Part shown: positions 57,557-64,000 of the stretch, piece by piece
Position numbering within the stretch: the first letter of the stretch is position 1
Layout of the letters: the number at the start of each line of letters is the position of its first letter
DNA from: an uncultured Eubacteriales bacterium
Lineage (GTDB): Bacteria; Bacillota; Clostridia; Oscillospirales; Acutalibacteraceae
Reading direction: 5' to 3'
Length of the DNA stretch: 64,000 nucleotides
Assembly: GCA_900315285.1 (NCBI GenBank)
Contig: OMYO01000001.1
Span: 62,001 to 126,000, forward strand
The notes under the pieces: generated by a model
The model's database searches: none
What the model was told of the DNA's origin: nothing
Seen by the model: the letters and a program-made list of their open reading frames with translations, nothing else
Translations under genes and position numbers: made by a program

Positions 57557-58111
57557 TCAGAGAATGTAGATGTAACCCTGGAACGAGCCGCAGTAGTTGG
57601 ACTCCTTTCCCTGGGTCAGCTGCTTGGTATCGAAGTACCGGCCGCTGTAGTGGGATTCGGAGACCGTAACTTTTCCGTCCTTGATCTTCTCAACGACGGC
57701 AACATGGCCTCTTCCCCAGCAGGCAATGGCACCGAGACGCGGCTTCTTGCCGTAGTCGTAGTAGCCTTTGCTCTTGTTGTAGCCGTACCACTCATAGGCA
57801 TTGCCCATGCAGAGTTTCGGCTTCTTCTGCAGGATCTCATAGGCGCGGCCGTAGGCATAGGCGGTGCAGTTCGGCATGCCGTAGCCACACTGATAATATG
57901 CATTCTTGCTCGTATAGTAGGAGTTATTCTTCGGGGCAGTGGTGCGCGGATTGAAGTCTACAATGGCATACATAGGGTCCGGAGCGTCCTCTGCGTGGGA
58001 GCGGAGCATGGGAGCGGACATCAGCATGCCGCTGATGAGGACCAGGGCCGTGAGCACGAGGCTCAGGATTTTTCGGAGGGCGGGCTGCTTGGAAGCTAAA
58101 ATAAAAATCAC
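57557..58111 (-). CDS. Secreted CHAP-domain cysteine peptidase/amidase
   Basis: This 184-residue protein has a signal peptide (residues about 12-40, LRKILSLVLTALVLISG to SHAED). A CHAP domain follows with the catalytic cysteine in MPNCTAYAYGRAYEIL, the aromatic NAYEWYGYNKSKG, and the catalytic histidine in LGAIACWGRGHVAVVEKI. CHAP enzymes cleave peptide or amide bonds of peptidoglycan. It starts at a GTG at 58111 with no clear ribosome site, but with a strong promoter 44 bases upstream and a GTAAC/GTTAC hairpin at 58130-58143 in the short leader. Confidence 0.85.
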   Translation of the reverse strand: MIFILASKQPALRKILSLVLTALVLISGMLMSAPMLRSHAEDAPDPMYAIVDFNPRTTAPKNNSYYTSKNAYYQCGYGMPNCTAYAYGRAYEILQKKPKLCMGNAYEWYGYNKSKGYYDYGKKPRLGAIACWGRGHVAVVEKIKDGKVTVSESHYSGRYFDTKQLTQGKESNYCGSFQGYIYIL

Positions 58112-58154
58112 TCACTTGTGTTGGGATTTGTAACTTTTGTTACCGTTGCGTAAT

Positions 58155-58183
58155 ATTTTATCGGAGATGGCACTCACTGTCAA
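58155..58183 (-). promoter_or_regulatory. Sigma-A-type promoter of the CHAP gene
   Basis: A consensus TTGACA and TAAAAT are separated by 17 bases on the minus strand. A second TTGACA lies 12 bases upstream of the first. The leader of about 37 bases contains the hairpin GTAAC-AAAA-GTTAC. Confidence 0.75.
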
Positions 58184-58274
58184 CCCGAGTGTCAAGATAA
58201 CGGAAAATATCCCAAAAAGTCATGCGGTCAAGAGTCAAATTTTCAGCAATAACTACATCGCCCCCGCCCATACC

Positions 58275-58323
58275 AAGACAAAACAAAGCACCCTGCCCGC
58301 CGGTTCCCCAGCAGCAGAGTGCT
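58275..58323 (-). terminator. Terminator of purC
   Basis: On the minus strand, AGCACTCTGC pairs with GCAGGGTGCT and is followed by TTGTTTTGTC. It begins 18 bases after the purC stop. Confidence 0.75.
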
Positions 58324-58341
58324 CTATATTTTGTTATTTTT

Positions 58342-59214
58342 TTAGTCGATGGTGTCACCGGTCAGGAGATTATAGGCCTCTTTATACTTGGCGATGGTCT
58401 TGTCAATGACATCCTGCGGAAGGTCATAGTCGCAGTCCGGATTGGCCTTCAGATAGTCACGGACAAACTGTTTGTCGAAGGACGGCTGGCCATGGCCTGC
58501 CTCGTAGCCCTCAAGCGGCCAGAAACGGCTGGAGTCCGGGGTCAGCATTTCGTCAGCGAGAACCACGTTTCCGTCCTCGTCGAGGCCGAACTCAAACTTG
58601 GTGTCGGCAATGATGATGCCCTTGGTCAGCGCATAGTCGGCACACTTCTTATAGAGGGCCAGCGTATAGTCACGCAGCTTTGTGGCATACTCCTCGCCCT
58701 TTCCAGGGAAGGCTTTCTCCAGAACCTCAATGCTCTTCTCGTAGCTGATGTTCTCGTCGTGGTCGCCGATTTCGGCCTTGGTGCTGGGGGTGTAGATGGC
58801 CTCCGGCAGCTTAGCGCTCTCGGTCAGGCCCTCCGGCAGCTTGATACCGCAGACGGTACCGTTCTCCTGATAGCTCTTCCAGCCGCTTCCGGTAATATAG
58901 CCACGGACAATGCACTCAATGGGAAGCATGGTGAGCTTCTTGCAGAGCATGCTGTTGCCGTCGAACTCCGGCTTGCGGAAATACTCGGGCATGTCGTTCA
59001 CGTCGACGCTGAGCATGTGGTTCGGCATCATGTCCTTGGTGTAGTCAAACCAGAACTTGGACATCTGAGTGAGGACCGTGCCCTTCTTCGTGACCTGGTT
59101 CTTCAGGATGACGTCAAAGGCGGAGATGCGGTCGGTGGCGACCATGATGAGCGCGTCGCCAATATCATAGATTTCGCGGACTTTTCCCTCTTTGACCGGT
59201 TTGTATTCTTTCAT
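58342..59214 (-). CDS. purC: Phosphoribosylaminoimidazole-succinocarboxamide synthase
   Basis: PurC joins CAIR and aspartate with ATP in purine synthesis. The 290-residue protein is the longer eukaryote-like/clostridial form rather than the 235-residue Bacillus type. It shows VKEGKVREIYDIGDALIMVATDRISAFD (given by its ends), PIECIVRGYITGSGWKSY, GIIIADTKFEFGLDEDG and LADEMLTPDSSRFW. GGAGG precedes the ATG. It lies 85 bp after the ACT gene, where a weak promoter (CTGTAA, 18 bases, TATACT) is visible. No other pur gene is near. Confidence 0.95.
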   Translation of the reverse strand: MKEYKPVKEGKVREIYDIGDALIMVATDRISAFDVILKNQVTKKGTVLTQMSKFWFDYTKDMMPNHMLSVDVNDMPEYFRKPEFDGNSMLCKKLTMLPIECIVRGYITGSGWKSYQENGTVCGIKLPEGLTESAKLPEAIYTPSTKAEIGDHDENISYEKSIEVLEKAFPGKGEEYATKLRDYTLALYKKCADYALTKGIIIADTKFEFGLDEDGNVVLADEMLTPDSSRFWPLEGYEAGHGQPSFDKQFVRDYLKANPDCDYDLPQDVIDKTIAKYKEAYNLLTGDTID

Positions 59215-59299
59215 GAGAAGCCTCCTGGAAATTTCACATATGGAAAAATTTGCATAGAGTATACCATATTACGAATAAAATTTACAGGGTGTGGGCGAT

Positions 59300-59734
59300 T
59301 TACTCCAGGATCCCGTCAAACTTTTTGTCCTCATAATACTGGATGTCCAACGGCGCCAGAGCCTTTTCCGTTCCGGGAATGTCGTTGGTCTTGATGGCGA
59401 TGGACGCACCCTGATCCCCTGTGGAGAGCCCATACATGTAGACCACATTGATTCCCGCGTCGGCAATGGCGTTCAGCACCGAGCTGAGACTTCCCACCGT
59501 GTGCGGTATGTTGATGGCGATAATGTCCACCAATTTGCTAGAGATGCCGTTGTCATGCAGCACCTTCTGTGCCTTCTCATTGTCACTGACAATGGTGCGG
59601 AGGACGCCGTAATCCTTCGTGTCCGCCAGGGAGGCGGAAATTACATTGATGTCGGCTTCCTTTAGAAGGTTGAACACCTGCTGGAGGCGTCCCTCCTTGT
59701 TCTCCAGGAAGACACTGAGCTGTTTGACTGCCAT
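59300..59734 (-). CDS. Tandem ACT-domain protein
   Basis: This 144-residue protein is two ACT domains in a row: residues about 4-65 (KQLSVFLENKEGRLQQVFNLL, given by its ends, and INVISASLAD) and about 70-140 (IAINIPHTVGSLSSVLNAIADAGINVVYMY, likewise). ACT domains bind amino acids and other small ligands as regulatory modules. It lies 14 bp after paaK, a pairing seen in many Clostridia and archaea. There it may regulate or accompany aryl-CoA ligase or indolepyruvate metabolism. Confidence 0.88.
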   Translation of the reverse strand: MAVKQLSVFLENKEGRLQQVFNLLKEADINVISASLADTKDYGVLRTIVSDNEKAQKVLHDNGISSKLVDIIAINIPHTVGSLSSVLNAIADAGINVVYMYGLSTGDQGASIAIKTNDIPGTEKALAPLDIQYYEDKKFDGILE

Positions 59735-59748
59735 ATTTCCTCTCCTCC

Positions 59749-61050
59749 TCAGTCGTAAAGATGTCTCTTGTCCAGGACGTGCTTCGTCTTGCCCTGGCTG
59801 TGCTCCAGCGTGTTGGGCTCTACCAGACGGATCTTGGCGTTGAGGCCGATGGCGCTGCGCAGCTTGTCATGGACTTTCTTGGTAAGATCCTCCAGAGCTC
59901 CGATTTCGTCGGAGAAGAAGCGGTCCTCCACCTCGACGGCCACCTCGAGGGTGTCGGAGTTGTCGACACGATCCACAGTCATGAAGTAGTTCGGGGTTAT
60001 GCCATCCACATTGAGGAGTGCTGCCTCGACCTGGGACGGGAAGACGTTGACGCCGCGGATGATGAGCATGTCGTCAGAACGGCCCTTGAAGCGCTGGATG
60101 CGGGCCGTGGTGCGTCCGCAGTCACACTTGTCATACTCGAGGTTTGTGACATCCTTCGTGCGGTAGCGTATCATGGGGAAGCCCTCTTTTGTGAGGGTCG
60201 TAATGACGAGCTCGCCCTCGGAGCCCTCCGGCAGCTGTTCGCCGGTCTCCGGGTTGATGACCTCCGGGAGGAAGTGATCCTCCTGGATGTGGAGGCCGCG
60301 GTGGAACTCACAGTCCGTGGCGACGCCGGGGCCGGCAATTTCGGTGAGACCGTAGATGTCGAAGGCCTTCAGGTGGAGGCGACGCTCCAGCTGGTCCCGC
60401 ATTTCGTCCGTCCAGGGCTCAGCGCCGCAGACAGCAGCCTTTAACTTGACCTGATCAATTTTACCAGACTTCTCCAGTTCCTCTGCCACATGCAGAAGAT
60501 AGGAAGGCGTGCAGGCAATGGCGGTGGCGCCACAGTCGATCATCATATTGATGATTTTCTCGGTGCTGCCGGTGCCCATGGGGATGACGAGGGCACCAAT
60601 TTTCTCTGCGCCATAGTGGGCGCCGAGACCGCCGGTGAACAGGCCGTAGCCGTAGCCCACCTGCATGATATCATTCTTCGTAATTCCCGCCATGGTGAGG
60701 CCCCTGGCCACACACTCAGCCCAAATATCAATGTCCCGGCGGGTATAGACAGCAATTTTCGGTTTGCCGGTGGTGCCGCTGGAGGACTGCAGCCGGACAC
60801 ACTCGGAGAGCGGAACGGCGGCGAGGCCAAACGGGTAGGTCTCCCGGAGGTCCTCATACGTGGTGAATGGGAGTTTGGACAGGTCGTCTACCCCGCGGAT
60901 ATCGCCGGGCTCCAGACCCACCTCCTGCATTTTCTTGCGGTAGTACGGCACATTGTAGTAGACGTGGTTCACCTGCTTCACGAGCCGTGCGTCCTGCAGT
61001 TTGCGGAGCTCTTCCCGGGGCATACACTCTTTCGTCTCATTCCATATCAT
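59749..61050 (-). CDS. paaK: Phenylacetate-CoA ligase
   Basis: This 433-residue adenylate-forming enzyme makes phenylacetyl-CoA or a related aryl-CoA from the acid, ATP and CoA. It shows the AMP-binding motif LQSSSGTTGKPKI, GYGYGLFTGGLGAHYGAE, FDIYGLTEIAGPGVA, the CDCGRTTARIQRFKGRSDDMLIIRGVN region (given by its ends), and the C-terminal lysine-containing GKTKHVLDKR. The start at 61050 has GGAG nine bases upstream; the longer frame is rejected. The indolepyruvate oxidoreductase genes that often accompany it are not in the window. Confidence 0.92.
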   Translation of the reverse strand: MIWNETKECMPREELRKLQDARLVKQVNHVYYNVPYYRKKMQEVGLEPGDIRGVDDLSKLPFTTYEDLRETYPFGLAAVPLSECVRLQSSSGTTGKPKIAVYTRRDIDIWAECVARGLTMAGITKNDIMQVGYGYGLFTGGLGAHYGAEKIGALVIPMGTGSTEKIINMMIDCGATAIACTPSYLLHVAEELEKSGKIDQVKLKAAVCGAEPWTDEMRDQLERRLHLKAFDIYGLTEIAGPGVATDCEFHRGLHIQEDHFLPEVINPETGEQLPEGSEGELVITTLTKEGFPMIRYRTKDVTNLEYDKCDCGRTTARIQRFKGRSDDMLIIRGVNVFPSQVEAALLNVDGITPNYFMTVDRVDNSDTLEVAVEVEDRFFSDEIGALEDLTKKVHDKLRSAIGLNAKIRLVEPNTLEHSQGKTKHVLDKRHLYD

Positions 61051-61073
61051 TGGACGGTCTCCTTTAAAAGTCA

Positions 61074-61817
61074 TTAGGATTTTTCAAGATACGCATTCCG
61101 GAGGCGATGGACGTCCTTTCCGCTCACACCGACCGTATTGGTGAGATAGGAGTCCATACCGCCGTAGCGGATGTCAATAAAACGGAGCAGCGCCTGGAAG
61201 CTGGGCTCACTGACGACCGAGCTTCCAAAGTACTCATTACTGATTCGGTAATCCGAGAGGATGGTGTCCTCTCCGGCGCCGAGCGCCGACAGTATGAGGG
61301 CGGAGACAAAGCCGGCCTGGTCACAGCCGTCGGTATCATGAAAAAGAACGGGTCTGCCGTCTGCCTGCAGAAGTGCCTGAAAGACCTTTGCAAAGGACTT
61401 CTGGTTCTCCGGGTCCGTGGCAAGTCGAACACGGTTCACAGGGCAGGAGATGATTCTGGCGCCCTTTACCGCCGGGTCTGGATGCGCTTCCGCCTCCGAA
61501 AGTGGCCGCAGGTCGATAATGCAGCTAATGTGGTATTCATGCTGCAGGTCGTCCAGGTCACTCTCCGACGCGTCACAGAGCGCACCGCTCCGGAAAAGCG
61601 TCCGACTCTTGATATGCCGGCCGTCCTCCACAACGTAGTTGCCAAGTCCTCTGGCATTTTTCAGCTGCTCCATGCCCATGCTCTGGGTGTCAAACGAGAT
61701 GGTCCAGCAGCTGCCGGAGTCACACACCGACTCGTCGTCCGAGTGGGCAAAGGCCGCTGCAGGAAATGCCGTAATGACAACCAGCAGTGCCAGAACAATG
61801 GCCGACAGTTTTTTCAT
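61074..61817 (-). CDS. Secreted phosphatase-fold protein with degenerate active site (pseudophosphatase)
   Basis: This 247-residue protein is a fifth member of the phosphatase family found at 43-48 kb. It has a signal peptide (residues 1-24) and the family segments QLKNARGLGNYVVEDGR, HISCIIDLRPLSEAEAHPD and a shared C-terminus (LTNTVGVSGKDVHRLRNAYLEKS, given by its ends). The P-loop reads FHDTDGCDQAG where active members have WHCSAGKDRTG: Asp161 replaces the catalytic cysteine, Cys165 the lysine and Gln167 the phosphate-binding arginine. It should fold and perhaps bind but not hydrolyse by the usual mechanism. AAGGGAGAG precedes the ATG; paaK begins 23 bp downstream on the same strand. Confidence 0.8.
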   Translation of the reverse strand: MKKLSAIVLALLVVITAFPAAAFAHSDDESVCDSGSCWTISFDTQSMGMEQLKNARGLGNYVVEDGRHIKSRTLFRSGALCDASESDLDDLQHEYHISCIIDLRPLSEAEAHPDPAVKGARIISCPVNRVRLATDPENQKSFAKVFQALLQADGRPVLFHDTDGCDQAGFVSALILSALGAGEDTILSDYRISNEYFGSSVVSEPSFQALLRFIDIRYGGMDSYLTNTVGVSGKDVHRLRNAYLEKS

Positions 61818-61923
61818 GATACTCTCCCTTTTCCGTTCTATACAAAATTGTAAACTTGATATTTCAAAAACTCAACACAATGATAAAATATATTCATGCA
61901 ATACGATCAGGAGGACAGCAAGA

Positions 61924-62997
61924 ATGATCACAGAAGAGGAATACCTGTATCTGCAGGCACTCGACGAGAACAGCACATTCAAGTCCGTGACCGGTGTGCC
62001 CGCAAACGACCCGCGTCTGGAGATGAACAGCGAGGTCATTGACGGGTTCAAGGTGTCATTGGGCGTGCTCATGGAATATAGAGGAAGTGAATCGCACATC
62101 GTCATACCGGACTATGTGCAGTCCATTGATGAGTTCGCATTTGACGACGAATGCTCCTCCGTGACCTCCATCTATGTGCCGGACACCGTAACATCCATAA
62201 GCCGCGGTGCCTTTGAGGGCTGTCCAAACCTGGAGGAAGTCCGCCTCCCCGAGGGGCTGTCAACCATTGAGACCTGCACGTTCAGTGACTGTACCGCGCT
62301 GCGTTCTGTCAACATTCCAGACTCAGTGCGCACCATTGGGGAATGTGCGTTCTCCGGCTGTACGAGTCTCTCCTCCATTGCCATTCCGGACGGGGTCACG
62401 AAAATTGAGAATGCCGCCTTCTTCGGCTGCAGCTCTCTGACCAAGTTCACCCTCCCCTCCTCCCTCGAGTCCATTGGAAAGTATGTCTTCAAGGACTGCC
62501 CGGAGCTCGCCAATGGGGATGGCTACGTGGAAATTGGCCACATAATATATGACTATTTTGGCGATTCACCCGTTCAGAGAATCCCCGGGGACGTGGTCCG
62601 CATGGACGACGACATCTATGACGACATTGATCTCACGTCGCTCCACTGTCAGGTCCGCCAAATCCCCGACTTTTCCACGGAACTCTCCCATCTCGCCGCC
62701 CGAACCTATCTGGTCACAAAAGACGAGTATTCCTCCGAGGAGAGTAAGGCGTGGAATGAGTATATTGACCAGGAAAAGGAATCTATCCTGAAGGAGTGCG
62801 TTGAGCGGGACGACGACAGGGCTCTGCGTGGTCTCACGGACACCGTGGACTTCACGGAAAAATTTATCAACGGCGCCATAGAAAACATCTCCAGCAGCAG
62901 CCAGACCTCCATCATGGCCATCCTGCTGGACTATCGGAACCGCCACTTTCTGACCGGCGGTCTGGGACTCGGCGAACTGGACTCCCTGAAGCTGTAA
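61924..62997 (+). CDS. BspA-type leucine-rich-repeat protein (LRR_5), cytoplasmic
   Basis: This 357-residue protein has about five BspA/LRR_5 repeats between residues about 55 and 185. Their pattern is: short strand, 'I..gAF.gC..L..v.lP..l..I' (for example SISRGAFEGCPNLEEVRLPE and TIGECAFSGCTSLSSIAIPD). The rest is an acidic helical C-terminal half. BspA-type proteins are usually secreted adhesins, but this one has no signal peptide or anchor, so an intracellular role is more likely. AGGAGG precedes the ATG at 61924. The C-terminal half is not recognised. Confidence 0.8.
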   Translation: MITEEEYLYLQALDENSTFKSVTGVPANDPRLEMNSEVIDGFKVSLGVLMEYRGSESHIVIPDYVQSIDEFAFDDECSSVTSIYVPDTVTSISRGAFEGCPNLEEVRLPEGLSTIETCTFSDCTALRSVNIPDSVRTIGECAFSGCTSLSSIAIPDGVTKIENAAFFGCSSLTKFTLPSSLESIGKYVFKDCPELANGDGYVEIGHIIYDYFGDSPVQRIPGDVVRMDDDIYDDIDLTSLHCQVRQIPDFSTELSHLAARTYLVTKDEYSSEESKAWNEYIDQEKESILKECVERDDDRALRGLTDTVDFTEKFINGAIENISSSSQTSIMAILLDYRNRHFLTGGLGLGELDSLKL

Positions 62998-63072
62998 TGC
63001 GCTTGCAAATCCCGCGTGAATTTAGTACATTAGATGGGTACAATAATCCTATTTGAAGGAGTAATTAATCTT

Positions 63073-63294
63073 ATGGCGAAATCTGAATTTAAATATGAGG
63101 TCACCGAAAAAATCGGCGTTCTCGGAGAGAATCCCCGCGGCTGGACCAAAGAGCTCAACATGATCTCCTGGAACGAGGGCAAACCGAAGTATGACATCCG
63201 CGAATGGTCTCCGGACCATACCCGCATGGGCAAGGGCGTCACCCTCAATGACGAGGAAATGGACGCCCTGAAGGAGCTCATTGAGAATCTGTAA
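63073..63294 (+). CDS. YdbC/PC4-like single-stranded nucleic-acid-binding protein
   Basis: This 73-residue protein resembles the YdbC family, a bacterial homologue of the eukaryotic transcription coactivator PC4. It shows FKYEVTEKIGVLGENPRGWTKELN (given by its ends), then WNEGKPKYDIREWSPDHTRMGKGVTL and a C-terminal helix. These dimers bind single-stranded DNA. The ATG at 63073 has GGAG 11 bases upstream; a frame starting 13 codons earlier lacks a ribosome site. A terminator follows. Confidence 0.85.
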   Translation: MAKSEFKYEVTEKIGVLGENPRGWTKELNMISWNEGKPKYDIREWSPDHTRMGKGVTLNDEEMDALKELIENL

Positions 63295-63316
63295 AATAAT
63301 AGAATAATAAAGAAAG

Positions 63317-63362
63317 CAGGCATGTCTGCGGTGTGGGTACCGGAACATGCCTGTTTTTGTTT
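63317..63362 (+). terminator. Terminator of the YdbC-like gene
   Basis: CAGGCATGT pairs with ACATGCCTG across an 19-base inner part, followed by TTTTTGTTTT. Confidence 0.8.
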
Positions 63363-63415
63363 TATTGGGGGGATTCGCCTTTCTTATTCCTCTTGTACGA
63401 ATGATTTTCCATAAA

Positions 63416-63455
63416 GAAAAAGCGTGCTGCAAATCACAAAGATTTACAACACGCT
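63416..63455 (-). terminator. Terminator of the right-edge membrane gene
   Basis: On the minus strand, AGCGTGTTGT-AAATC pairs with GATTT-GCAGCACGCT around five bases, followed by TTTTCTTT. Confidence 0.8.
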
Positions 63456-63492
63456 TAATCACTTGTTGGACTGTTTTCTGAGGTATCAGAAA

Positions 63493-64000
63493 TTAGTCAA
63501 GCACTGCAAGGAAGAGTGCATCAAGATAAAGTAATGCACCTACTGCCTTAGCAATAGCTTCCTTCCGATTAATATCCGAAATCGTGAAAGCGACAACAGA
63601 GCCAATCGGAAGCGGATCAAGGATGCCAAAGACTAAGCTGAATACCCATGCAAGAAGATCACCAAGAACACTGAAAGCTGTAAACAGAACCACGCCAACG
63701 AAAACGATGGCAGAATTGAGAGTGAATACGCCCCAGAGCAGGAGTTCAGCAACCATCAGACCAATTGCCGGAAGGACAGTGAGAACACCAAGAACCGGGT
63801 TGGTAAGAAGGACACCGAGCCAAATGAATAAGGTGAAGAGCATTCTTACAAGAGTGCTGATGATACCAGTACCAAGAAGGACACTGAGTATCGGAGCAAG
63901 CAGCGGCAGAAGCGGAAGAGCGAGTGCCGCAAGAATCCAAGGCAGAGCAAGTGCTCCAAGAAGGAACGGAAGGCTTGCAAGCAGGCCAGCAATGAAGCCA
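63493..64000 (-). CDS. Hydrophobic repeat-like membrane protein, 5' end beyond window
   Basis: The open frame runs from the right edge of the window through at least 168 residues to a TAA at 63493. The protein is almost entirely hydrophobic, rich in Leu, Ala, Val and Gly, with prolines at intervals (LLPLLAPILSVLLGTGI, LLTNPVLGVLTVLPAIGL). It ends in a more polar stretch with FTISDINRKEAIAKAVGA and a short hydrophobic tail. An internal ATG at 63843 is probably not the true start because the same composition continues upstream. Codon use is unlike its neighbours (many CTT, GCA, GCT, AGA). I do not recognise the family; it may be a secreted repeat protein or a membrane protein. Confidence 0.55.
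   Translation of the reverse strand, partial: GFIAGLLASLPFLLGALALPWILAALALPLLPLLAPILSVLLGTGIISTLVRMLFTLFIWLGVLLTNPVLGVLTVLPAIGLMVAELLLWGVFTLNSAIVFVGVVLFTAFSVLGDLLAWVFSLVFGILDPLPIGSVVAFTISDINRKEAIAKAVGALLYLDALFLAVLD

Overview
The window looks like a chromosome segment of a clostridial member of the Bacillota with GC-rich third codon positions. The grounds are: strong Shine-Dalgarno sites; a cdaA-cdaR pair; DUF1385-prmC; a DivIVA-like protein; type III pantothenate kinase beside an ECF S component; a short HisG paired with HisZ; a DUF1292 protein; a bacterial A/V-type ATPase operon; a C_GCAxxG_C_C protein; and PaaK with an ACT-domain protein. I cannot name a genus.

Layout. Positions 1-10,200 are mostly one minus-strand block. 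It runs DUF695/RraB-like protein, cyclophilin, ispF and a terminator, then cdaA, cdaR, a membrane-anchored FG-GAP-like protein, a response regulator and histidine kinase, DUF1385, prmC and a truncated M50 protease. Positions 10,270-18,440 hold tRNA-Leu(UAA) and the operon hisZGDCBHAFI plus a PHP histidinol phosphatase; no separate hisE is visible. Positions 18,604-27,313 are a complete nine-gene ATPase operon (ntpH-I-K-E-C-F-A-B-D). Divergent from it is PRPP synthetase, followed by ligA, a DUF1292 gene, a probable 6S RNA, a DivIVA-like gene and a lipase-like hydrolase. Positions 33,300-36,600 carry coaX, an ECF S component, gtrA and an NhaC antiporter. Positions 36,690-41,600 carry a CobN-type metal chelatase and a fused ChlI/ChlD-type ATPase partner.

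Positions 43,100-48,530 hold four tyrosine/lipid phosphatase paralogues (one cytoplasmic, three with signal peptides) and a secreted DUF2804 protein. A fifth secreted paralogue at 61,074-61,817 has lost the catalytic cysteine and arginine. The remainder has tRNA-Ser(GGA), nrdR, two M20 peptidases, a small operon of poorly known genes, a ThrE-type exporter, a secreted CHAP protein, purC, ACT, paaK, a leucine-rich-repeat protein, a YdbC/PC4-like protein and a truncated hydrophobic protein at the right edge.

The most unusual signal is non-coding. Three intergenic blocks (42,747-43,012; 50,833-51,127; 57,110-57,404) belong to one family of structured, two-fold symmetric elements. They have related inverted ends (GGGGCGATTCAGTCAA in the best copy) and hairpin modules separated by linkers of 23 nt (one is 22). 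Paired bases change together between copies. Two copies are both 295 bp long and lie between convergent genes directly after a terminator. I recognise no described family with this architecture.
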